From positions 1 to 64,000 of the forward strand of contig NZ_JAFBGA010000018.1 in the NCBI RefSeq assembly GCF_016909575.1: a stretch of DNA of 64,000 nucleotides, read 5' to 3'. The position numbers and the translations under genes are program-made. This DNA comes from Streptomyces sp. HB132. Its GTDB lineage: Bacteria > Actinomycetota > Actinomycetes > Streptomycetales > Streptomycetaceae. Under the pieces are notes generated by a model. That model saw only the letters and a program-made list of their open reading frames with translations, was not told the origin of the DNA and made no database searches. Shown here piece after piece: positions 25,431 to 33,840 of the stretch; position 1 is the stretch's first letter; each line of letters begins with the position of its first letter.

Positions 25431-25991
25431 CTACCTTTCCTCGTTGTCGCCGTCGGCAGGGGCGACAGGCGACCCCATTGTCGCGCTGAACGCCACCGGA
25501 TCGTCGTCGAAGCCCCGGAGCATCTTGTGGAACTCCCACGTTCCGGCGGGGGTCCTGGTGAACTCTGCCACGGTTCCGGCGGTGGATTCGGAGAGCCGGC
25601 TGAAGTCATCGGTCAGGAGCTCTGTGTATCCGTCGAGGACCAGAACTCCGGCGTTCGATATGTCACCGAAGGTCTTGTGACCGTTGTTCTGGTGAATCGC
25701 AACGCCGACCACGACCCGAGCAAAAGTGGATGCGAGGCGATCGAGTTCGATGGTCACCGCTTCGACGTAGCCGAAGCCTTGGCCGGTCTGACTGTGGCGG
25801 CTCATGTTGATGGTGCCGTCCGGTGAACGACTGTCGTAGTGGACGAGGTACACGGGATTCCCGTAGGGGGCTTCGGCGGTGTACGTCGCGGTGATGATGT
25901 CGAGATGGTGAGGGGGCCGGTCCCAGGGGCTCGGGTCCCACTTCAGTCGTACCTCGGCCTTGCCCAGCCCCTTGTTATTTCCGCTGCTCAC
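25431..25991 (-). CDS. TerD-family protein
   Basis: A 186-residue TerD-like protein with the calcium-binding beta-sandwich phrases VRLKWDPSPW, YLVHYDSRSPDGTI, VVGVAIHQNNGHKTFGDISN and a following GVLVLDGYTELLTDDFSRL. TerD proteins belong to the tellurite/stress-response (ter) group and bind Ca2+ through acidic loops. No other ter genes are adjacent, so it is a stand-alone member. Codon choice is less G/C-biased than most genes in the window. The start is a GTG at 25991. Confidence 0.85.
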   Translation of the reverse strand: MSSGNNKGLGKAEVRLKWDPSPWDRPPHHLDIITATYTAEAPYGNPVYLVHYDSRSPDGTINMSRHSQTGQGFGYVEAVTIELDRLASTFARVVVGVAIHQNNGHKTFGDISNAGVLVLDGYTELLTDDFSRLSESTAGTVAEFTRTPAGTWEFHKMLRGFDDDPVAFSATMGSPVAPADGDNEER

Positions 25992-26177
25992 CGGATTGCT
26001 GCCTCTCCCGCTGCCGAGCCACCGCGGGGCGTTCCCCGCACGTCAAGTATGGCTCTTCACGGCCCCGTTGAAGCTCTGAAGCCGTCGATTCGTCTGTGGG
26101 TGGAACGTGTCGGCGTGACGAGACGTGGTGAGACGATCAGTCCCGTCGTCACCGGCCGAAACCGGTCAGGCCCGGGA

Positions 26178-27572
26178 CTACCAGCCGGTCCAGAGCAGGT
26201 GGTTGACCGTGAGGGCGACGCAGGCCTGGGCCGCCAGCCAGCCGCGTCGGCCCTGCGTGGGCAGCAGCGCGGCGACCGGGAGAAGCCAGAGCATGAACGG
26301 CTGCCAGATCCGTTCCGTCTCTGCCTTGCTCATGCCTGAGAGATCGGCTGCCAGCAGGGCCAGCAGCGCCGCCGACACGAGCAGTACCAGAGACTGCGAG
26401 GGAACTGTGGTCCCCGTGCGCAGGGTGCGTACCGTTCCCGGGGCGCCCGTCGCGGCCCGGCGCAGGCCCGCGAGTGTTGCCGGTCCGACGGCGATCGCCG
26501 TGCAGGCGAGGTTGGCCCAGACCCAGTAGGAGTAGGGACGGACACCGCCTGCACCTTGGTAGTAGCGCTCGACGAGCAGGTGGTACGCCTCCCACCAGTT
26601 GAAGCCCGCGAGCGTGAAGGCCACCGGCACCACCAGAGAGCCCAGCAGGAAGAGGGGGAGCGGCCGGGCGGTACGGGCGAGTACGAGAACGGCGAGGAGC
26701 GGGAGCGCGACGAGTGTCAGGCCGTAGCTCAGATAGCAGGTCAGCCCGAAGAGGAGGCCGCCGGCCAGCGTGGCCGCCGCGGGGCTGCGGTCCTTGCGGG
26801 TGGCACCCAGGGCCAGCAGGGCGACTGACCAGGCGGCCACCGCGGTGAAGTACCCGTCCGCCGAGGTGCCTGCCCAGATGGCGACGGGTGTGAGGACGAG
26901 GAACGGCGCGGCTCGGCGGGCGGTGTATTCGTCCGCGAGCGTACGGACGGTGATCAGGACGGCCACTGCCGCAGAGGCACCGGTCACGATGCACCAGACC
27001 CCGGCCCAGGCGCCGCCGCCCAGCCCGATGCGGTCCAGCAGGACGAAGGTCAAGGTGGACCCCGGCGGGTGCCCGGCGACGTGAGCCGGCCAGTTGCCCG
27101 GCGGGCCGACCAGAATGTGGTCGTTGAATCCGCGCAGGGCGGCACCGATGTCGTCGAAACGGCCGATGACGCGCAGGTACTCGTGCTTGGTGGTGAGCCG
27201 TGCGGCAATCCCACGGCCCCAGCCGTCGACCAGCGCGAGCGAGAAGACCCAGGCGAGCGAGGCGACGTAGCAGCTGAGGAGCAGCTGACGCCAGCGCAGC
27301 CGGCCGGCGAGGACGGGACCGTAGGCGATGACAGCTGTCGCGACGACGGGTGCGGCCCAGGTCCCGGGCCCCACATGCGGGTACCAGGTCGCGAGCAGCG
27401 GCGGCCAGTGGACCACGAGGACGCGCACGGAGTCGTCGAAGGCCCGCCCGACGAGCACAGCAGCGGCGACCAGCAGGAGGCCCGCCACGGCGGCGCCAAT
27501 GTCGCGGAGGTGCCCGGCGCGCTGCGCGGGGAGCCGTTGAGCGGGTCGGTCGGTGCGGTCCACGGTCTTCAC
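26178..27572 (-). CDS. Polytopic membrane protein, probable GT-C/GT87-type glycosyltransferase
   Basis: A 464-residue membrane protein with about 12 hydrophobic segments and a large loop after the first two helices. That loop has HEYLRVIGRFDDIGAALRGF and VAGHPPGSTLTFVLLDRIG, which resemble the acidic/aromatic loop of GT-C glycosyltransferases using lipid-linked sugars. FNWWEAYHLLVERYYQG in a later loop is also typical. It probably adds a sugar from a polyprenyl donor on the outer membrane face, but donor and acceptor are unknown. The start ATG at 27572 lacks a strong ribosome-binding site. Confidence 0.72.
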   Translation of the reverse strand: MKTVDRTDRPAQRLPAQRAGHLRDIGAAVAGLLLVAAAVLVGRAFDDSVRVLVVHWPPLLATWYPHVGPGTWAAPVVATAVIAYGPVLAGRLRWRQLLLSCYVASLAWVFSLALVDGWGRGIAARLTTKHEYLRVIGRFDDIGAALRGFNDHILVGPPGNWPAHVAGHPPGSTLTFVLLDRIGLGGGAWAGVWCIVTGASAAVAVLITVRTLADEYTARRAAPFLVLTPVAIWAGTSADGYFTAVAAWSVALLALGATRKDRSPAAATLAGGLLFGLTCYLSYGLTLVALPLLAVLVLARTARPLPLFLLGSLVVPVAFTLAGFNWWEAYHLLVERYYQGAGGVRPYSYWVWANLACTAIAVGPATLAGLRRAATGAPGTVRTLRTGTTVPSQSLVLLVSAALLALLAADLSGMSKAETERIWQPFMLWLLPVAALLPTQGRRGWLAAQACVALTVNHLLWTGW

Positions 27573-27754
27573 ACCGGCACCGTACGCAAGGCAGGGCGCG
27601 GGGGTGCCCGTGTGGCGGGGCGCGTCACCGAACTGTCAGATTCCGGTGCGTACGAGGACGGCCGGTGCCGCCTGCGTGCTCACCGGGGTGATGTCATCAT
27701 TTCGTCAGGAGTCGCAACGGCCCGCCCCCTCCACTCCCGGCATAGCGTCGGGGC

Positions 27755-29065
27755 ATGGGCGACAGCCGTCGGAACAGTCCGACCCCACCCGCGTTCCTCT
27801 CCCGCCTCCTCGCCGGTCGCGCGACCACGGTCCTCGACCGCCTCCCCTCCGCGCCGGGGTTCTGGCGCAGCCCGGTGCGCGGTGTGCGGTTCACCGCGGT
27901 GCTCGGTGTCGTCCTGCTCGCCGGGATCACCGTGCTGTTCGTGACCGGCCTGCTCTCGTACGCCGCGTACAACCCGGACCTGCATCCGGTCAACGACAAG
28001 ACGCCTGACAAGGGGCTGCTGGGCTTCTACCTCTTCGCCTGGCCGACCGGGCCGCACTGGCTGTACCGGCTCACGCAGGGGCTCCACGTCACGCTCGGCA
28101 TCACGCTCGTCCCGGTCCTGCTGGCCAAGCTCTGGTCGGTCGTGCCGAAACTCTTCACGCTGCCGCCGGTCCGCTCCGTCGGGCACGCCCTGGAGCGGAT
28201 CTCGCTGCTGCTCCTGGTGGGCGGTGCGTTGTTCGAGTTCGTCACCGGGCTGCTCAACATCCAGCTGGAGTACCTGTTCCCGGGCTCCTTCTACCCGCTG
28301 CACTTCTATGGGGCGTGGGTGTTCTTCGCCGCGTTCCTCGCCCACGCTGCGCTCCGGGTCCCGCAGTCCGTGCGGGTGCTCCGGTCGGGAGGACTGAGCG
28401 AGAGCGTGGCGGGCGACCCGCTGGAGTCCCCCGCCCCTTCCCCGCCGACGCTGTCCCGCCGAGGGGCACTGACCACGGTGGGCGCCGGTTCGCTGCTCCT
28501 GCTGATCACCTCGGCAGGACGCAGTTTCGACGGACCGCTGCGGCGTCTCGCCGTCCTCACTCCGCACGGCGCCGCCGAGCCGGGCCCGGGGCCGAACGGC
28601 TTTCAGATCAACAAGACGGCCGCCGCGGCGGGCATCACCCAGGCCGAGACCGGGGAGGGCTGGTGGCTCACCGTCAAGGGGCCGGCCGGCGAGTTCCGTT
28701 TCACCCGGCCGCAGTTGCTGGCCATGGACCAGTACAGCGCGGCGCTGCCGATCGCGTGCGTGGAGGGCTGGTCCACCTCGGACCAGTGGTGGAGGGGAGT
28801 ACGGCTGAGGGATCTCGCTGCACTCGCCGGATACCCGGCGGGCGCGCCCGGACTGCTGGTGGAGTCGGTTCAGCGCAAGGGACCGTTCCGCCGGGTCGCA
28901 CTGCGCGACAACCAGGTGCGCGATGCGCGTTCCCTGCTGGCCCTGAGCGTCAACGGGGAGGAACTGACACTCGATCACGGATACCCGGCACGCGTCATCG
29001 TCCCGGCGGCCCCCGGCGTACTCAACACCAAATGGGTGTCCCGGCTGACCTTTGGAGCACTGTGA
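27755..29065 (+). CDS. Membrane-anchored molybdopterin-dependent oxidoreductase (sulfite oxidase-like)
   Basis: A 436-residue protein in two parts. The N-terminal half (to ~200) has four hydrophobic helices with His-containing segments (PTGPHWLYRL, LHFYGAWVFFAAFLAHAAL) like a b-type cytochrome. An internal twin-arginine-like segment follows at ~234-254 (LSRRGALTTVGAGSLLLL). The C-terminal half is a molybdopterin-binding domain with the ligand cysteine in PIACVEGWS (C335) and DHGYPARVIVPAAPG. It likely works outside the membrane, with electrons passing through the membrane part. The substrate is unknown. Its stop overlaps the next start by 4 bp. Confidence 0.87.
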   Translation: MGDSRRNSPTPPAFLSRLLAGRATTVLDRLPSAPGFWRSPVRGVRFTAVLGVVLLAGITVLFVTGLLSYAAYNPDLHPVNDKTPDKGLLGFYLFAWPTGPHWLYRLTQGLHVTLGITLVPVLLAKLWSVVPKLFTLPPVRSVGHALERISLLLLVGGALFEFVTGLLNIQLEYLFPGSFYPLHFYGAWVFFAAFLAHAALRVPQSVRVLRSGGLSESVAGDPLESPAPSPPTLSRRGALTTVGAGSLLLLITSAGRSFDGPLRRLAVLTPHGAAEPGPGPNGFQINKTAAAAGITQAETGEGWWLTVKGPAGEFRFTRPQLLAMDQYSAALPIACVEGWSTSDQWWRGVRLRDLAALAGYPAGAPGLLVESVQRKGPFRRVALRDNQVRDARSLLALSVNGEELTLDHGYPARVIVPAAPGVLNTKWVSRLTFGAL

Positions 29066-29547
29066 ACAGGCGTGACCCGTGGGCCGTCCCGCGGCGCTGG
29101 TACGGGGAGGGACCATTGCACTTCCTGCTGATGGCCGCCTCTTTCGCCCTGGCGGGCTATGCGGGTGTACGCCTCCTGGCGGGCGACACCTTCGGCGTGA
29201 TCGTGTGGTTCGTCGGCGCTGCTTTCGTGCACGACCTGGTGCTGGTTCCGGTCTGCGCGGCCGCGGACCGGCTGCTGTGCCGGTCCGTCGGCCGGCGCTC
29301 CGGCCTGGTGAGCCACGTGAGGGTGCCGGTGTTCCTCTCCGGACTGCTGTTGCTCGTGTGGTTCCCGCTGATCACCCGGCAGGCCGAGCGTTACGAGCCG
29401 GCCAGCGGACTGTCCCCCGATGTCTTCCTCGGGAACTGGCTGCTGATCACGGCTGCCCTGTTCTTCGTCTCCGGGGCCTGGCTGGTCGTCCGGACCGCAC
29501 GGATGCGCCGCAGGGCGACGAAGGCACGGCCGTCCGTACCCCATTGA
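29062..29547 (+). CDS. Small integral membrane protein coupled to the molybdopterin oxidoreductase
   Basis: A 161-residue protein with four hydrophobic segments (HFLLMAASFALAGYAGV, GVIVWFVGAAFVHDLVL, VPVFLSGLLLLVWFPL, LLITAALFFVSGAWLVV) and a basic C-terminus. The GTG start at 29062 overlaps the upstream stop codon (GTGA), so the two are translationally coupled and probably act together. I do not recognise a family with a known function. Its 3' end overlaps the convergent methyltransferase gene by 157 bp. Confidence 0.8.
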   Translation: MNRRDPWAVPRRWYGEGPLHFLLMAASFALAGYAGVRLLAGDTFGVIVWFVGAAFVHDLVLVPVCAAADRLLCRSVGRRSGLVSHVRVPVFLSGLLLLVWFPLITRQAERYEPASGLSPDVFLGNWLLITAALFFVSGAWLVVRTARMRRRATKARPSVPH

Positions 29548-30212
29548 TCGACCGCGTGCAGTCCCTCGGGGCGGGCGTACCTCAGCAGGGCGGCGGTGCC
29601 GAGCCGGGCCCACGGGAAAACCGCTGTGGTCGGCCCGCAGGCCGAGGCGCGTCCGTCGTCCAGCTGCACGCGTACTCGCTCGTCGACGTCCTGCGGCGTG
29701 GTTTCCACAATGAGCAGCCCGCCGGGGGCGAGCAGGTCCGCCGAGCGGCGCAGCAGACGGGACGGGTCCCCGCCGATGCCGATGTTGCCGTCGATGAGCA
29801 GGACGGTGCCCCAACGACCCTCGTCCGGCAGTTGCTCGAAGACCGAGCGGTGCAGTGCGGAACCACCGAGCAGCAGGGTGTGGTCGACTGCGGCTTCGCT
29901 GACATCGATCCCGAGCGCCCGGTCGCCGCGGGCCGCCAGTGCGGCGACCAGCCTCCCGGGCCCACACCCGATGTCCAGAACCGGGCCCTCACAGCGGCGC
30001 AGCGCCGACAGGTCTGCGTTGTCCGCGTCGGAGCACCAGCGTTCGACGTCGAGCGGCAGCAGCCAGCCGTCCGTGCGGCGGAGGAAGAGCGGACCGTGCC
30101 CCTGACGTAGGGCGTCGGCGTACGGATCGGCGCTCCACGAATCGGTGGTCCATGAGGTGGCGTCCGGGTACGGCGGGTTCATCGTGTCGTGGTCCCGGCC
30201 CGTGCGGCTCAT
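29391..30212 (-). CDS. Class I SAM-dependent methyltransferase
   Basis: A 273-residue protein with a Rossmann-like methyltransferase fold. Motif I is VLDIGCGPGRLVAALAARG (about residues 78-96), with acidic post-I residues in LGIDVSEAAVD and motif II-like DLLAPGGLLIVETTPQD. The substrate is unknown. It is the last gene of a coupled GT2-DUF2064-methyltransferase operon, its ATG overlapping the upstream stop. The family's normal end is near VALRR; the final ~37 residues run antisense through the neighbouring membrane-protein gene and are probably dispensable. Confidence 0.88.
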   Translation of the reverse strand: MSRTGRDHDTMNPPYPDATSWTTDSWSADPYADALRQGHGPLFLRRTDGWLLPLDVERWCSDADNADLSALRRCEGPVLDIGCGPGRLVAALAARGDRALGIDVSEAAVDHTLLLGGSALHRSVFEQLPDEGRWGTVLLIDGNIGIGGDPSRLLRRSADLLAPGGLLIVETTPQDVDERVRVQLDDGRASACGPTTAVFPWARLGTAALLRYARPEGLHAVDQWGTDGRAFVALRRIRAVRTTSQAPETKNRAAVISSQFPRKTSGDSPLAGS

Positions 30213-30886
30213 CGGACCGCCGCACGGGTCAGCCGGGCGAGTTCGGCGGCGAACCGCCCGTCAGGTGCGAGCGCGGCGACGTGCGTGGCGTCGGCCGCTG
30301 TGTCCACGTCCCGTAGCCGGGGAAGGTCCCGGACGGTCAGCCCCGCCTCGACCAGCCGACGGCGCTGCACGGCACCGGTCGTGGGGACGGACATCGGGAC
30401 ACCGCGCAGGAGCCCGGGGTCGGGTTCGGCCAGGCCCAGGGCCCAGAATCCGCCGTCCTCGGCCGGGCCGAACCAGGCGTCGCAGCCGTCCCAGGCACCA
30501 GGGGCGAGAGCGGCGGCCAGATCGGCTGCCGTGGCCTGCGGCGTGTCCATCCCGATCAGGAGGGCCGGGCCGGTGCAGGAGCCGAATGCGGCGGCGAGCC
30601 GTTCGTCGAGACCCCCCGCGCACTGCTCCGTCACCTCGATGCCCGGCGGCAGCCAGCGGCCGGGCCTTCCGTCCAGGACGAGCACGTGCCGCGCGGCCGG
30701 CAGAGTGCGGACGGTGTCCAGGGTGTCGGCGAGCGACGCCTCGGCCAGGGCTGCGGCCTCGGCTGGGGAGAAGGGCGGAGTGAGCCGGGTCTTGACCCGG
30801 CCGGGGAGTGGTTCCTTCGCGATGACCAGCAAGGTCGTCACTCCGGTCGGGGGCGCGCCTGCGAAGCCGGGCACGGGCGAACTCAT
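30209..30886 (-). CDS. DUF2064 family glycosyltransferase-like protein
   Basis: A 225-residue protein of the DUF2064 (TIGR04282) family, which has a nucleotide-diphospho-sugar transferase fold. Signature segments are VIAKEPLPGRVKTRLTPPF (about residues 21-39), LLIGMDTPQATAADL and FGPAEDGGFWALGL. It is paired here, as in many actinomycetes, with a GT2 enzyme; overlaps of 4 bp on both sides show translational coupling. The enzyme probably makes or transfers an activated sugar, but the reaction is not known. Confidence 0.88.
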   Translation of the reverse strand: MSSPVPGFAGAPPTGVTTLLVIAKEPLPGRVKTRLTPPFSPAEAAALAEASLADTLDTVRTLPAARHVLVLDGRPGRWLPPGIEVTEQCAGGLDERLAAAFGSCTGPALLIGMDTPQATAADLAAALAPGAWDGCDAWFGPAEDGGFWALGLAEPDPGLLRGVPMSVPTTGAVQRRRLVEAGLTVRDLPRLRDVDTAADATHVAALAPDGRFAAELARLTRAAVR

Positions 30887-31587
30887 CGAGAGGCCCCCAC
30901 CGGGACCGGCGTCTCTCCCAGCACGGCCCGCATGTCGCGCACCGCGTGCCAGGTGCCCCGCCAGGTGCCGGTGACCTTGGATTTTCCCGTCCGAGCGAGG
31001 TACGGGACATCCGTTTCGGTGACACGGAGTCCCGTGTCGGCCGCGCGGACGACCATCTGCAGCGGATAGCCGCTGCGCCGGTCGGTGAGACCTAGCCCCA
31101 ACAGATCTGCCCTGCGCGCGGCCCGCATCGGCCCGAGGTCGTGCAGCCGCAGCCCGGTGCGGCGGCGCAGCATGCGGGCGAGCACAGCATTGCCCGTGCG
31201 TGCGTGCAGGGGCCAGGCTCCCCGCTCCACGGGACGACGTCTGCCGAGCAGCAGATCGCTCTCGCCGTCGGCGATCCGGCGGACGAAATCCGGCAGGAGC
31301 CCGGGATCGAGTGAGCCGTCGCAGTCGCAGAAGCAGACGAACTCCGCCTCGGAGGCGAGCAGTCCGGCGTGGCAGGCCGCGCCGAAGCCGCGGCGTGGTT
31401 CGCGCACCACCGTCGCGCCGAGGGACTCGGCCAGCTCGGCCGAGCCGTCGCGCGAGCCGTTGTCCACGACGATCGCCCTCCAGCCACGGGGGACCGAGGC
31501 CATCACCGCGGGCAGGGCAGCAGCTTCGTCCAGACAGGGCAGGACGATATCGGCGCGGGGAGCGGATGTACCGGAAGGAGGAATCAC
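30883..31587 (-). CDS. Family 2 glycosyltransferase
   Basis: A 234-residue GT-A fold protein. The nucleotide-binding start ADIVLPCLDEAAALPAV, VVDNGSRDGSAELAESLG and the metal-binding FCDCDGSLDPGLL are classic GT2. The later DLGPMRAARRADLLGLGL and GYPLQMVVRAADTGLRV match DPM1/polyprenol-phosphate type enzymes. No transmembrane segment is present. The start was set at GTG 31587 (VIPPSGT), with AGGGTG about 8 bases upstream. First gene of the three-gene operon. Confidence 0.88.
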   Translation of the reverse strand: MIPPSGTSAPRADIVLPCLDEAAALPAVMASVPRGWRAIVVDNGSRDGSAELAESLGATVVREPRRGFGAACHAGLLASEAEFVCFCDCDGSLDPGLLPDFVRRIADGESDLLLGRRRPVERGAWPLHARTGNAVLARMLRRRTGLRLHDLGPMRAARRADLLGLGLTDRRSGYPLQMVVRAADTGLRVTETDVPYLARTGKSKVTGTWRGTWHAVRDMRAVLGETPVPVGASR

Positions 31588-31711
31588 GCGGATCACCCTA
31601 CGGAGCGGAAACCTGCAAATCGGGTACTGGATTCTTACGAAAAATGAACGTCGCCGACCGGCGTCTCCTGAGACGTTCGGCCTCCGCCCCGGCAGGTGCC
31701 AAGGTGGTGGC

Positions 31712-32734
31712 ATGCAGCCCACCCCGGATCCCGCACCGCAGAGTTCCGCCGACGGGACGCCCTCCCCCCACCCTGCGGGTGAGGGCGCCCGCCCGGGAAG
31801 CGGAGTCGTGCCGTCCTGTGCGGCCGTCACCGTACGGAGCACACGGTCGGCAGGCAGAGCCGCGACCGGAGACCCCGCCCGCGGACGCGTACTCGTCGTG
31901 GACGACGATCCCACGGTCGCGGAGGTGGTCACCGGATACCTGACCGGTGCCGGATATGACGTGCTCAGGGCGGCCGACGGACCGGCCGCGCTGGACCTGT
32001 TCGCCGCCCGGCGCCCGGACCTGACCGTTCTGGACCTGATGCTGCCGGGCATGGACGGATTCGAGGTCTGCCGCCGCATGCGGGCGTACGGACCGGTGCC
32101 CGTCATCATGCTCACCGCGCGCGGGGACGAGGAGGATCGCGTCCTCGGCCTGGAAACAGGTGCGGACGACTACGTCACCAAACCGTTCAGCCCCCGTGAA
32201 CTCGTCCTGAGGGTCGACTCCGTGCTGCGCCGCGCCAGGGCGGCTGCGGCCCCGTCCGGCCCTACGGCGCCGCTGGAGGGCGCGGGTCTCGTCCTCGACC
32301 CCGCGGCCAGACGCGCGACGTCCGGGGGCCGCGTGCTGTCACTCACCCTGCGGGAGTTCGACCTCCTCGCCTTCCTCCTGCGCCACCCGGGCCGTGTCTT
32401 CACCCGGGAGGAACTGATGCGCGAGGTCTGGGGCTGGGATTTCGGTGACCTGTCCACCGTGACGGTGCACGTCCGCCGGCTGCGCGGGAAGGTGGAGGCA
32501 GATCCGGCAAGCCCGGAGCTGATCCGTACGGTCTGGGGCGTCGGCTACCGGCTCGACCTGCCTCCTGACGGAGGCGCCGCCACTCCACCGGAACCCGGAC
32601 CCGGACCCGGACCCGGCGCCGGCGCAATGGGCCCGACGTCCACGGGCGAGGCCGGCTCGGGCCGAGCAGATCCCGGCCCGTCAGCTTCCGGCCCCGCACT
32701 TCCGGGGGGCTGCGGGGGCGGAGCGTCGTCATGA
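31712..32734 (+). CDS. OmpR-family two-component response regulator
   Basis: A 340-residue regulator. A ~57-residue disordered N-terminus precedes the receiver domain (~59-172; acidic pocket VVDDDP, phosphoacceptor D108 in LTVLDLMLPGMDG, lysine in VTKPFSPREL). Then a winged-helix DNA-binding domain (~195-285) has LTLREFDLLAFLLRHPGRVF and VHVRRLRGKVE. The C-terminal ~55 residues are Pro/Gly-rich, including a (PG)n run encoded by CCCGGA repeats. The ATG at 31712 has AAGGTGG upstream. The stop overlaps the start of the sensor kinase by 4 bp. Confidence 0.92.
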   Translation: MQPTPDPAPQSSADGTPSPHPAGEGARPGSGVVPSCAAVTVRSTRSAGRAATGDPARGRVLVVDDDPTVAEVVTGYLTGAGYDVLRAADGPAALDLFAARRPDLTVLDLMLPGMDGFEVCRRMRAYGPVPVIMLTARGDEEDRVLGLETGADDYVTKPFSPRELVLRVDSVLRRARAAAAPSGPTAPLEGAGLVLDPAARRATSGGRVLSLTLREFDLLAFLLRHPGRVFTREELMREVWGWDFGDLSTVTVHVRRLRGKVEADPASPELIRTVWGVGYRLDLPPDGGAATPPEPGPGPGPGAGAMGPTSTGEAGSGRADPGPSASGPALPGGCGGGASS

Positions 32735-33837
32735 CCGACACCCTGCTCATCGCCCTCTTCGCCTTTCTCGGTGCCGCCGTTGCCGGGCTGCTCGGCGCAC
32801 TCGCGCTGCGCCTCCTCCGCCATCGTTCGCTCGTCGTCTCGTTGACCGTCGTCGCCGCGGTGGCGGTCACCGCGATGCTCGCCGGCACCCTGGCCGTAGC
32901 CTGGGCGATGTTCCTGTCGCGGCACGACCTCACCGTGGTCACCACCGTCGTCGCCATGGCGGCCGTCGTCTCCCTCGCCACCGCGATGCTGCTCGGCCGC
33001 TGGGTGGCGGCGAGGAGTCGCGATCTGACCCTCGCCGCTCGTTCGTTCGGAGAGGGAGGCACCTTCGCGGCCCCGGAGGCCCCGGCCACCGCCGAACTTG
33101 CCGCACTCACCCGCGAACTCGCCGCCACCAGCGCCAAGCTCGACGCGTCACGTGAACGGGAGCGCGCACTGGAGACCTCGCGGCGTGAACTCGTCGCCTG
33201 GATCTCGCACGACCTGCGTACCCCGCTCGCCGGTCTGCGGGCCATGTCCGAGGCGTTGGAGGACGGCATGGTTGTCGACACGCAGCGCTATCTGCGGCAG
33301 ATACGGACCGAGGTGGAGCGGATGAGCGACATGGTCGGCGACCTGTTCGAGCTGTCCCGCATCCATGCCGGCTCACTCCTCCTCACCCCCACACGAATCT
33401 CCGTCTACGACCTGGTGGGCGACGCGCTCGCCGGTGCGGATCCGCTGGCCCGTGCGCTCGGAGTCCGGCTGATCAGCGATCGGATCGAGGCGGTGCCCGT
33501 CGAGGTCGACGGCAAGGAGATGAGCCGAGTGCTGGATAATCTTTTGATGAACGCGATCCGTCGGACCCCCGCCGACGGGACGGTCGCCGTCGCCGCACAC
33601 CGCGCGGACGAGGGGGTGGTGCTCTCGGTGACCGACGGCTGCGGCGGCATCCCGGAGGAGGACCTGTCCCGCGTCTTCGACACCGGCTGGCGCGGGACCC
33701 ATGCCCGCACTCCTCCGGCCGGGGCGGGACTCGGACTCGCGATCGTGCGCGGCATCGTCGAAGCGCACGCCGGCCGGGCTGAGGTCCGCAACGTCAGCGG
33801 TGGCTGCTGCTTCGAGGTGACCCTGCCGGCCGCGTGA
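32731..33837 (+). CDS. Two-component sensor histidine kinase
   Basis: A 368-residue kinase: three N-terminal hydrophobic segments (~1-90) with almost no extracellular loop, a HAMP-like linker, dimerisation helix with phosphoacceptor H160 (VAWISHDLRTPLAGL), and a C-terminal ATPase domain with N box (DNLLMNAIRRTP), G1 (VTDGCGGIPEED) and G2 (GAGLGLAIVRGIV). The short periplasmic region suggests membrane-internal sensing. Translationally coupled to the response regulator. Its stop is 3 bp from that of the convergent epimerase gene. The pair probably regulates the neighbouring surface-modification genes. Confidence 0.92.
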   Translation: MTDTLLIALFAFLGAAVAGLLGALALRLLRHRSLVVSLTVVAAVAVTAMLAGTLAVAWAMFLSRHDLTVVTTVVAMAAVVSLATAMLLGRWVAARSRDLTLAARSFGEGGTFAAPEAPATAELAALTRELAATSAKLDASRERERALETSRRELVAWISHDLRTPLAGLRAMSEALEDGMVVDTQRYLRQIRTEVERMSDMVGDLFELSRIHAGSLLLTPTRISVYDLVGDALAGADPLARALGVRLISDRIEAVPVEVDGKEMSRVLDNLLMNAIRRTPADGTVAVAAHRADEGVVLSVTDGCGGIPEEDLSRVFDTGWRGTHARTPPAGAGLGLAIVRGIVEAHAGRAEVRNVSGGCCFEVTLPAA

Positions 33838-33840
33838 TCC

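Noticed and set aside
32590..32620. CCCGGA repeats as a regulatory minisatellite
   Set aside because: They lie inside the response-regulator reading frame and simply encode its Pro-Gly tail.
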